DNA from: CAZUQA01 sp964622375
Lineage (GTDB): Bacteria; Bacillota_I; Bacilli_A; Erysipelotrichales; Erysipelotrichaceae
Reading direction: 5' to 3'
Length of the DNA: 8,694 bases
Assembly (NCBI GenBank): GCA_964622375.1
Contig: CAZUQA010000131.1
Location: forward strand, 1 to 8,694
Shown here: positions 1 through 6,006 of the stretch, one piece after another
How the letters are laid out: each line of letters begins with the position of its first letter
Position numbering within the stretch: the stretch's first letter is position 1
Notes under the pieces: model-generated
What the model was told of the DNA's origin: nothing
Seen by the model: the letters and a program-made list of their open reading frames with translations, nothing else
Database searches by the model: none
Translations under genes and position numbers: made by a program

Positions 1-719
1 TCAATATCGTTTTGTCGACATAAGTCATAGATTAAGTCCAGATACTTTAGCGACTCATCAGAGAACTGGTAAGTCGGTAAACGTTTGACCGTTGGAAGAT
101 TCTCTAGGGCTTTAATCTCTTTGTTGACTAAGAAGCCATTAAAAGTATTGGCTTTCCCTTTAAAGAAATACTGAAAATCCTCATTGGTAATTTTATCATA
201 GCGCGAATGATATCTCAAGATTGGTAAGACATAGGATAAGAAAGTCTCTTGTTCGGTCATCGACTCTTTGATGATAGCAATTTTCTCGGCTGACCATCTC
301 ATTTGATCGATCGTCAGACGGTTATACTCCTCTTTTACTTTGTCGCTTGTCTTGTCGTAACGTACCGCATTCACGGAAAAAACGACAATCTTCGGTTTCT
401 CATATTTTAAGGTCTCTTTCAGCAACCAATAGGATTGCCAAATCATTTGTTGGGAAGAACCGCGGACGTAAACTTTTAAACCTTGTCTCTGATACATAAC
501 CATTGGTGAAAAATTCGCGTAGACTTCACAATCGCCAATGATAATAATCTCATGATCTTTCGCTTCTTGATAGTATTGATAAATCATACTACCTTCAACT
601 AAAGTGTTGGCATACTTCGGTTGTAATAAACGATTGAGCCCAGCAAAAATCAAGATAAAGGCTAAAACAACCCCGGTGCAACGGAAAAACGTTAAATGTT
701 TCTTGTTAGAAGTTGCCAT
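1..719 (-). CDS. MBOAT-linked SGNH/GDSL-like membrane-anchored protein, 3' end cut by window edge
   Basis: The frame is open from an ATG at 719 to the left edge, giving 239 residues without the C-terminus. Residues about 10-28 form one hydrophobic segment (signal anchor), so the rest should lie outside the membrane. The segment EIIIIGDCEVYANFSP (about 57-72) looks like SGNH block I, with Cys64 where the nucleophilic Ser is usual; IVVFSVNAVRY (111-121) follows. The catalytic Asp/His block expected near the C-terminus is not in the window. The start overlaps the end of the MBOAT gene by 14 nt and has a strong SD (GAGGGG, 7 nt spacing), so the two genes are probably translationally coupled. In alginate and D-alanyl-lipoteichoic acid systems such a protein works with the MBOAT to put an acyl group on an extracellular polymer. 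That role is inferred here from motif and neighbour; the substrate is unknown. Cell-surface hydrolase is an alternative. Confidence 0.8.
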   Translation of the reverse strand, partial: MATSNKKHLTFFRCTGVVLAFILIFAGLNRLLQPKYANTLVEGSMIYQYYQEAKDHEIIIIGDCEVYANFSPMVMYQRQGLKVYVRGSSQQMIWQSYWLLKETLKYEKPKIVVFSVNAVRYDKTSDKVKEEYNRLTIDQMRWSAEKIAIIKESMTEQETFLSYVLPILRYHSRYDKITNEDFQYFFKGKANTFNGFLVNKEIKALENLPTVKRLPTYQFSDESLKYLDLIYDLCRQNDI

Positions 720-1992
720 AAATAAACCCCTCGACGTTAAAGCCGATGCCGTAAATTCCTAAGACCAAAATTACTAAAACTAAGCTGCCTATTAAAGCTA
801 ACCTTCCCTCCGGTTGGGCTTTTTCCCAAAACTGTTGCCATTTTTCTTTTTTCCCATCGTAGAACAAAACGCCAACTACAAAGAAGCTCAATATCGACCA
901 CTCTGTTAAATTCAAACCTAGCTTCAATATATCTCCCATCAGCTCCGGATAATTAAAATTAGTAAAGAGCGATATAATCATCTTGATGGCGGTCGCACTA
1001 TCCGGCCAAATAAAAAACGCCCATAAAATCGAAACAACCAAGAACGTCAACAGGTAGTTTAGTATTTTAAACTTCGTTTTTAACGTTTCATTAGTTAAAA
1101 CAAAAAGCCCGTGCCACACTCCCCACCAAAGATAATTAAGACCGTGCCATAAGCCGGAAACAATGAAGGCTAATAAAAGATTAGCGGCTTTCCTGATTTC
1201 CCCGCAACGACTGCCTCCTAAAGGAATATAGATATAATCCCTAATCCACGAGCTTAAGGAAACATGCCAACGTCGCCAGAACTCCTTAATCGTCTGAGCG
1301 CTAAAAGGATTGTTGAAGTTTTCAACTAAATCAATATCCAACATTTTAGAAACACCCAGGACAACATCGATTCCCCCACTAAAATCACTGTAGAGTTGTA
1401 GAGAGTACAGTAACATCGCCAGCAAGGCGTAAGCTCCTTGATAGGTGTTGGGGTCTTTGGTTATCGTTGCGATGACTAAGGAAATTCTGCCAGCGATGAT
1501 TAGTTTCTTGGCTAACCCTAAACTAATCCGCCAAAGTCCGCTCAAGATATTATCACTACTGATTTTTCGTTTTTTAAAGATGCTGCTTTTGATTTCATCA
1601 TAACGACTAATCGGACCGATAAATAACTGGGGAATATACATGATACATAAAGCGAAGTGCCAAAAATTCGTTTCCGCTTCGTATTTCCCACGATAAACAT
1701 CAACTAAATAAGCGATGAGTTGTAAGCTGTAATAAGAAATCCCTAATGAAACGAAAACACTAAAAGCTCCTAAGCCCGGATATAACTTCAGACCGTAAGG
1801 CCAAAACTTGCTGATAAGCAATAAAACTGCATTAACGCTAATCGTCGCCACAAAACTGAAGCGCCGCCATTTTGTTTTAAAACAACGAGCTGCCCAATAG
1901 CAGGTCAAAATACTGAAAGTGACAAAAACAAAGTTGCCCAGGCCAAAACTTCCATAGATTACTAGACTGATAATCAGTAAGATAATATTCAT
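706..1992 (-). CDS. MBOAT family membrane-bound O-acyltransferase (AlgI/DltB type)
   Basis: This 428-residue polytopic membrane protein carries the hallmarks of the AlgI/DltB branch of MBOAT acyltransferases: LQLYSDFSGGIDV (about 198-210), EFWRRWHVSLSSWIRDYIYIPLGG (237-260) with the first conserved His at 243, and SGLWHG (279-284) with the putative catalytic His283. The C-terminal FIYGNF resembles the FIYFQF-type tail of the family, so the 3' end looks complete. Members move an acyl group across the membrane to a surface polymer, usually with an SGNH or DltD partner, which here is the overlapping downstream gene. The 428 residues are short for AlgI-like proteins (about 460-500), and the usual first N-terminal membrane segment seems absent. 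The gene begins 13 nt after the transglutaminase-like gene, and no good SD is visible before its ATG, so it may depend on coupling. No DltA/DltC homologue is in view, so teichoic acid D-alanylation is not specifically supported. Family call is firm; acyl donor and acceptor are unknown. Confidence 0.93.
   Translation of the reverse strand: MNIILLIISLVIYGSFGLGNFVFVTFSILTCYWAARCFKTKWRRFSFVATISVNAVLLLISKFWPYGLKLYPGLGAFSVFVSLGISYYSLQLIAYLVDVYRGKYEAETNFWHFALCIMYIPQLFIGPISRYDEIKSSIFKKRKISSDNILSGLWRISLGLAKKLIIAGRISLVIATITKDPNTYQGAYALLAMLLYSLQLYSDFSGGIDVVLGVSKMLDIDLVENFNNPFSAQTIKEFWRRWHVSLSSWIRDYIYIPLGGSRCGEIRKAANLLLAFIVSGLWHGLNYLWWGVWHGLFVLTNETLKTKFKILNYLLTFLVVSILWAFFIWPDSATAIKMIISLFTNFNYPELMGDILKLGLNLTEWSILSFFVVGVLFYDGKKEKWQQFWEKAQPEGRLALIGSLVLVILVLGIYGIGFNVEGFIYGNF
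727..732 (-). promoter_or_regulatory. Ribosome binding site of the SGNH-like gene, inside the MBOAT coding region
   Basis: GAGGGG on the minus strand lies 7 nt upstream of the ATG at 719, within the last codons of the MBOAT gene. It fixes the start of the SGNH-like protein and supports coupled translation of the overlapping pair. Confidence 0.7.
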
Positions 1993-2005
1993 GATAAGAC
2001 TTTGC

Positions 2006-4018
2006 TCAATTGGCAGCCGGCCATTTCGAGCGATCCCAATTGTGCCCCTTTAAGCCCTTAGAGGCAAATTTTTCCGCATCGGTAGCTGGACCAACGATAT
2101 GCGATTGGGTCGAGTCATAATGCCGCCAAACTCCGCCACTATAAACTAAATTCCAATAGTGCCATTTGCCGGTCGTCCAGATTAATTGGTTAGTTACTCC
2201 TTTTTTATCTAAAGCTTTCTTAAGTAGTACGGCATGAACATAACAATTTCCTTTATGGTTATTCATCGCATACCACACGGGATCTTTCCCACCCCAACTG
2301 GAATTGTATTTAATTTTACTTTTAATAGTGCTCGCCATTCCGGCTATGCTTTTACCTGCCAAATATTTGTCATAGAAAGCATTAAACAAACGGTCGGTAT
2401 CTTCTTTATCGTGCTTGACGACAATCTTTCTTTTCGCCGTTGTCTTATTTCCTTCGGAATTAATAGCCGTGTAAGTCGCATAGTAAGTACCGGCGACATC
2501 GACGTTAACTTTGCTGGAGTCCACCGTAAAGCTGCAGTTTCCATCCACCGGATCTTTCGCTTTTACTCCTTTTCGATAATCGATAGTTGAATGTTTTGCG
2601 ACGTTTAGTGTTTTTAAACCGCTGAACTTTGGTCCTTTATTGCTCCGCTTAATCGTTAATGTCGTCGTCGCTTCAGTCGAATTTCCGTAACGGTCAGTGG
2701 CGAGGATCGTCACGTTTTGTGTTCCGATTATCGTATAATCGATCGGCTTCTTAAAAGTTATTTCGACTTTTCCTGAAGCATCGTAGGCTTTCTTCACAAA
2801 ATCTTTTGCCTTAACTTTTTTATTAATTAGCCGGGTAAGACTTTTGAGTTTTAATGTCGGCTTGGTAGTATCCTGAACTTTCACTAAGGATGTATATTCT
2901 TTATCTTGGTAAGTAGCACTGATTCGATACTCTCCTACTTTGTCAGTGTTAACTTTTTTCATTTCACTTTTAGTTAAGTAACTGCCGAATTTTTCGACAT
3001 CCGCACAAATTAAACTACGACCGAATTTCGTCCCCAGTTCAACCGTCACCTCTGGTTGGAGCCAAATGATGGTCAATTTACAGTCGGCAGCCGTTTCATT
3101 ACCGGAACTGTCAGTGACAATTATTTTTACGACATAAGTCATAAATTCGTCGAAACTACTACTTCCTTCCGCTCGCACGCTCATCGGTGATAAATCACTT
3201 TTTGTGACGATGAAATCCTCCGGGGCAAAGTCATATCCGATATATTTTACTAAATCCTGAAAGACCACGACTGGGGCTGTTGTATCTTCGATAATGAGCT
3301 TGACGGTTTCAACTTTTTTGTTGTACTTTAGCTGCAACTCCGTCTCTCCGACAATCGAAAAATCGATCGTTGCTAAATCGCTTAAAAATACAGCTTTATC
3401 GAAATCTTTTTCTTTAATTAAAAAGTCCTTAATTTCGATGTTCTTTTGTCCTAACTCGATTGTCACATCTTTGAAGCGGGTGGTATTAGCTTCGATGCCA
3501 AACCACAAAGCTCCGATCGCTAAAATGACCGTACCGATTATTATCGGTAACTTTGACTTCTTTTTATTAGCAACCGCGGCTTTAAGCGGTGCGTCTTCTT
3601 TCTCAAGTGCCGACTTTTGTTTCGCTGTTTTCTTCTTGGTTTTTTGTTCGGCCGCTTGTGCCTTCAACGCTGCTTTTTCCTCAGCTGAAAGGTGGCGTGG
3701 TTCATAATGCTTTTTTGTTTTTCTTGATTTCTTCTCAGTTGGTTTACTCGTAACTTCTTCTTGCGCTTTTCGCAGGTTAGCGACTCGACTAGAACGCGTC
3801 TTATTCTCAGCCGCTTTTTTTGGTTTAGTCGGTTTGTTTGCCGGTTTGCCTGTTTTTTTAGTCGGAGGCTTTGCTGTACTTGGTGCTTTTTTTACCGCTG
3901 GTTTAGGTAAATTAGTTGTGGTTGCTTGCGTTTTTTTAGTAGTTGGACTTACCGGCTTTTTTACTTCTTTGCTAGTTGAAGTTGCCGGCTTTTTCCCATC
4001 TTTTGTCTTGTTACTCAT
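2006..4018 (-). CDS. Membrane-anchored Ig-like/transglutaminase-like surface protein with lysine-rich cytoplasmic tail
   Basis: The chosen start (ATG at 4018) gives 670 residues. It follows an SD (TGAGGG, 7 nt) and lies downstream of a good promoter; a longer frame from a TTG at 4111 would begin upstream of that promoter. Layout: residues 1-156 are Lys/Pro/Thr/Ala-rich, with a charged helix-prone stretch at about 110-142; 157-176 is one transmembrane helix (LPIIIGTVILAIGALWFGIE), with the basic flank giving an N-in, type II topology; 183-535 are about five beta-rich Ig-like domains of DUF5011/HYR style, with DTTAP and DTTKP linkers; 540-670 is a transglutaminase-like domain with Cys592 (KGNCYVHA), His620 (KWHYWNLV) and Asp635 (WRHYDST), spaced as in that superfamily. 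It could be a crosslinking enzyme or a papain-like protease or amidase acting outside the cell; the triad does not distinguish these. It is first in an operon with MBOAT and SGNH genes, which points to envelope modification. No sortase motif is seen. Confidence 0.88.
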   Translation of the reverse strand: MSNKTKDGKKPATSTSKEVKKPVSPTTKKTQATTTNLPKPAVKKAPSTAKPPTKKTGKPANKPTKPKKAAENKTRSSRVANLRKAQEEVTSKPTEKKSRKTKKHYEPRHLSAEEKAALKAQAAEQKTKKKTAKQKSALEKEDAPLKAAVANKKKSKLPIIIGTVILAIGALWFGIEANTTRFKDVTIELGQKNIEIKDFLIKEKDFDKAVFLSDLATIDFSIVGETELQLKYNKKVETVKLIIEDTTAPVVVFQDLVKYIGYDFAPEDFIVTKSDLSPMSVRAEGSSSFDEFMTYVVKIIVTDSSGNETAADCKLTIIWLQPEVTVELGTKFGRSLICADVEKFGSYLTKSEMKKVNTDKVGEYRISATYQDKEYTSLVKVQDTTKPTLKLKSLTRLINKKVKAKDFVKKAYDASGKVEITFKKPIDYTIIGTQNVTILATDRYGNSTEATTTLTIKRSNKGPKFSGLKTLNVAKHSTIDYRKGVKAKDPVDGNCSFTVDSSKVNVDVAGTYYATYTAINSEGNKTTAKRKIVVKHDKEDTDRLFNAFYDKYLAGKSIAGMASTIKSKIKYNSSWGGKDPVWYAMNNHKGNCYVHAVLLKKALDKKGVTNQLIWTTGKWHYWNLVYSGGVWRHYDSTQSHIVGPATDAEKFASKGLKGHNWDRSKWPAAN
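2645..3472 (-). repeat. Tandem two-domain Ig-like repeat within the transglutaminase-like protein
   Basis: Residues about 183-319 and 322-458 look like two copies of a unit of roughly 139 residues. VTIELG at 185 matches VTVELG at 324, DTTAP at 245 matches DTTKP at 383, and TDSSGNETA at 302 matches TDRYGNSTEA at 441. The spacing is held within one residue. Identity between the copies is low outside these landmarks, so the duplication is old and visible only in protein. A fifth single domain (about 462-535) follows before the catalytic domain. Confidence 0.6.
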
Positions 4019-4025
4019 CCTATTT

Positions 4026-4031
4026 CCCTCA
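4026..4031 (-). promoter_or_regulatory. Ribosome binding site deciding the transglutaminase-like start
   Basis: TGAGGG on the minus strand sits 7 nt upstream of the ATG at 4018. The alternative upstream TTG at 4111 lacks support because it precedes the predicted promoter. Confidence 0.7.
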
Positions 4032-4067
4032 CCGTGGTCTTTGTTATTTTGTTCACTAAGTAAGTAA

Positions 4068-4096
4068 ATTCTAGTATAAAACGACTGGCTTTGCAA
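4068..4096 (-). promoter_or_regulatory. Sigma-A-type promoter of the left operon
   Basis: On the minus strand TTGCAA (4096-4091, -35, 4 of 6 consensus) and TAGAAT (4073-4068, -10, 5 of 6) are separated by exactly 17 nt. The expected start of transcription is near 4061, leaving a leader of about 43 nt before the ATG at 4018. This is the only well-formed promoter seen before the transglutaminase-like, MBOAT and SGNH genes. No operator with clear dyad symmetry overlaps it. Confidence 0.55.
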
Positions 4097-4126
4097 TCTG
4101 TCAGACAACAACTACTATGGTTCCGT

Positions 4127-4164
4127 GATAATGCCACCTCATGATTTGCAGATGGTATATTATC
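4127..4164. repeat. Imperfect inverted repeat in the intergenic region
   Basis: GATAAT (4127-4132) pairs with ATTATC (4159-4164); inside a small internal loop ACC (4136-4138) pairs with GGT (4154-4156). The right arm overlaps the extended -10-like motif at 4153-4161, so it could be a binding site for a regulator. It is short and imperfect, and chance is possible. Confidence 0.25.
4153..4161 (+). promoter_or_regulatory. Extended -10-like motif, possible divergent promoter
   Basis: TGGTATATT fits the TGnTATAAT extended -10 pattern with one mismatch. There is no good -35 at the normal distance, which extended -10 promoters can do without. It would start transcription near 4168, just before the SD-like GAGAGG of the small ORF. 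Confidence 0.3.
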
Positions 4165-4196
4165 CTACGAAGGGATCACCGAGAGGAATATATCGC

Positions 4197-4274
4197 ATGA
4201 ACGACGAAAGGATTACATCACCCATGAATGAACAGCACACTAATGATGTCTTAGTTCAACTAATGAACGGCTAA
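4197..4274 (+). CDS. Possible 25-residue small protein, divergent from the left operon
   Basis: ATG at 4197 opens a 25-codon frame ending in TAA (peptide begins MNDERITSPMNEQH and ends LVQLMNG). GAGAGG (4181-4186) lies 10 nt upstream, a slightly long but usable SD distance, and an extended -10-like motif lies about 35 nt before the start codon. It is hydrophilic with no transmembrane segment, and I recognise no family. It is the only reading of this strand here with both promoter-like and SD-like signals. An ORF this short can easily arise by chance, or it could be the start of a decayed gene. Confidence 0.2.
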   Translation: MNDERITSPMNEQHTNDVLVQLMNG

Positions 4275-4523
4275 ATAACATTGTCTCTTAAATTTTGTGG
4301 TAACTTATCTTTCTGTCAACTATACTGTAGGAGCTACCGCATACAAGTAATCTAGGAAATATGACTCGACTTTTTTTAATGTGAACATCACTTATCAGTA
4401 TTCTATCCCGAGGCATATCGCCGCTCTTGATATCGGAAGGTATTTCTTAAGGAATAATAACTGCATTTAGGTTGTTCAATCGCTCTTTAATCATAATCTC
4501 TCAAATTCATTTTTTACTCTTCA

Positions 4524-5996
4524 CTAAGTGCATTCCGGTGAATTATCATTTTCCGGGGTTCCTATTTCATAGAGACGTTGCTCATTACTCAATAACAATT
4601 TCCCTTGTTTCCTTAAGTAAGCAAATAAGGCATCGTAGTATTTTTGCCCGCTGTAATCCCATTTCAAATCAGCCACAATGGCTGTCGTATCGTTGCCTCC
4701 TAACCCCATATATTCACTGCTGGCAACTTTGTAGTATTTGTCTTTATCCAGTGGACTGCCATCCGGCAATGTAATCTTTACAACTTTTGAACCCGCTTCC
4801 TTAGTATGATCCAAGTAGGTAATTATCCCAGAGAAAGCGATAGTCGCATTATTACCGAAGCGCTCGGGTTGGTAGATATGTTCAAATAAATCATAAATCT
4901 TCTGCCCTGACATTATCGTCGTCAATATCTCATCATTAAAACCGTAAACTGAGGTTAAATCTTCCACGGTGATTGGTCCGGGATATATCGAACCACCGGA
5001 GCTGGTCGTATTGATATAGGCAAAATCGGTTTTTTGGCTAGCCAAAATAACATCGGCTAGGAAATTACCCAGTTTTGACTCTCCGGAATATTTCATGGTC
5101 CACTTCTCATCATGAGTAAGAAATACTTCACTAAAGTAATCATCAAAAGGTGCTGTCACCTTCAAAGCATGTTCACAAACTAAAGGGTCCCCGGTATTAT
5201 CACGATTGGTCAAGATAATATTTCCTTCTTTTTTTACTATTTTCCGGGTTTCACTGTCAAAGAAAAGCCGAGCATGTGCGAGACTCTTGCCGCCAAAACC
5301 AGCTTTTAAAACCATGGTAGCCCCTACAGTTTGCCCGTAATCGCCACTGATATGACCACCAATGAAAACATCAACATCACTAACTCTTTCCAAAACCTCA
5401 GCCAACTCACCGCTGATACTGCGATCTTCATTAATGTAGAAAGGGAAATGGGATAAGATAATGATGATTTCTGCCCCTTCATTTCTCATTTGTGGCAGAT
5501 ACTTTTTACATTGCTTCACACTGTCAACGATCTTATAGGGATCAAAAGCCCCTTTCTTTACCATATAAGGGGTATATTCCGTAGTTAGTCCGAGTACCCC
5601 GATTTTAACTCCTTGTCTTTCAATGATGGTATAGGCTTGTACGCCCTGAGGTAAATCTTGGGTAGCTTCTTCAATAACATTGGCGCAGAGCATGGGAAAC
5701 TTTCCATAGCTGACACACTGCTCTAAAAAATCTTTACCCCAATCAAATTCATGATTACCCAAAGTTAATACATCGGTACCCAATAAATTTAAAGCTTCAA
5801 CTACCGGCTGACCACCCCAATAATTAGCACAGAACTCATCCCCGGCATCCAACAACAAAGTCCCCTGGGGATTTTTCTGTCTGACACTTTCAATTGCTGC
5901 ACTATAAGCACAAATTCCGGGATTGCGTTTATTCTTTCTTAGACAACCCGCAAAATCCGCGTGAGCTAAGATATCAATTTCAATAATTTTATTCAT
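4524..5996 (-). CDS. UshA/YunD-like metallophosphatase (5'-nucleotidase family), cytoplasmic, atypical metal site
   Basis: The 490 residues show the two-domain 5'-nucleotidase fold: an N-terminal calcineurin-like phosphoesterase domain (about 4-250) and a C-terminal nucleotide-recognition domain (about 300-470; GESKLGNFLADV at 305-316, PGPITVEDL at 339-347). Visible motifs are LDAGDE (Asp53), GNHEFD (Asn81, His82, Asp85), LSHFP (His183) and GGH (His215). Two expected metal ligands differ: the DxH motif reads D14-F-A16, and the second His/Gln of GHx(H/Q) is Ser217. The GGIR-type Arg of the C-terminal domain also seems absent. There is no signal peptide, so it should act in the cytosol, as expected for YunD but not for secreted UshA. 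The start follows GGGGAG by 4 nt and lies 9 nt after the permease stop, which places it in the ABC operon. It ends in tandem stops TAG-TGA. It probably cleaves a phosphoester brought in by the transporter, or has altered chemistry; the substrate is unknown. Confidence 0.88.
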   Translation of the reverse strand: MNKIIEIDILAHADFAGCLRKNKRNPGICAYSAAIESVRQKNPQGTLLLDAGDEFCANYWGGQPVVEALNLLGTDVLTLGNHEFDWGKDFLEQCVSYGKFPMLCANVIEEATQDLPQGVQAYTIIERQGVKIGVLGLTTEYTPYMVKKGAFDPYKIVDSVKQCKKYLPQMRNEGAEIIIILSHFPFYINEDRSISGELAEVLERVSDVDVFIGGHISGDYGQTVGATMVLKAGFGGKSLAHARLFFDSETRKIVKKEGNIILTNRDNTGDPLVCEHALKVTAPFDDYFSEVFLTHDEKWTMKYSGESKLGNFLADVILASQKTDFAYINTTSSGGSIYPGPITVEDLTSVYGFNDEILTTIMSGQKIYDLFEHIYQPERFGNNATIAFSGIITYLDHTKEAGSKVVKITLPDGSPLDKDKYYKVASSEYMGLGGNDTTAIVADLKWDYSGQKYYDALFAYLRKQGKLLLSNEQRLYEIGTPENDNSPECT

Positions 5997-6000
5997 ATTT

Positions 6001-6006
6001 CTCCCC
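6001..6006 (-). promoter_or_regulatory. Ribosome binding site of the metallophosphatase
   Basis: GGGGAG on the minus strand ends 4 nt before the ATG at 5996 and touches the TAG stop of the upstream permease (6008-6006), tying the phosphatase to the transporter operon. Confidence 0.7.

Larger units (their letters stand above)
4019..4523. other. Intergenic region of about 505 nt between the two operons
   Basis: This gap between the phosphatase stop and the transglutaminase-like start contains the left operon promoter at its left end. The rest holds no confident gene. It includes a short plus-strand ORF with expression-like signals (4197-4274), a minus-strand frame of 69 codons broken by one TAA (4494-4288), a perfect odd-length palindrome TTAGTTCAACTAA (4251-4263) and an imperfect dyad (4127-4164). 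I found no convincing intrinsic terminator for the phosphatase operon: no GC-rich hairpin followed by a T-run on the minus strand. Decayed coding DNA or an unrecognised regulatory RNA are both possible. Confidence 0.6.

Noticed and set aside
2234..2590. Plus-strand ORF of 118 codons
   Set aside because: It lies antisense to the transglutaminase-like and Ig-like coding region, has no family resemblance, and its opposite frame carries clear motifs including the catalytic Cys and its surroundings.
3294..3707. Plus-strand ORF of 137 codons
   Set aside because: Antisense shadow of the transmembrane and stalk region; its apparent Ser/Phe/Ala-rich sequence is the complement of Lys/Ala codons.
3834..4067. 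Plus-strand ORF of 77 codons that looks like a hydrophobic membrane peptide
   Set aside because: Its Phe/Val/Leu/Gly richness is just the complement of the Lys/Pro/Thr/Ala-rich tail on the other strand, and it also runs over the real gene's SD.
4019..4111. Upstream TTG extension of the transglutaminase-like protein to 4111
   Set aside because: It would start upstream of the predicted promoter, has no SD, and adds residues unlike the Lys-rich tail; the ATG at 4018 has a proper SD.
4441..4456. Near-palindrome TATTTCTTAAGGAATA as a possible terminator
   Set aside because: It has no loop, is AT-rich and is not followed by a T-run on either strand, so it does not meet the pattern of an intrinsic terminator.
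4112..4523. Insertion sequence remnant in the operon gap
   Set aside because: No paired terminal repeats, target duplication or transposase motif could be identified by eye, so an IS call is not supported.
4472..4774. Plus-strand ORF of 100 codons
   Set aside because: Mostly antisense to the conserved C-terminal domain of the phosphatase, with no SD or recognisable domain.
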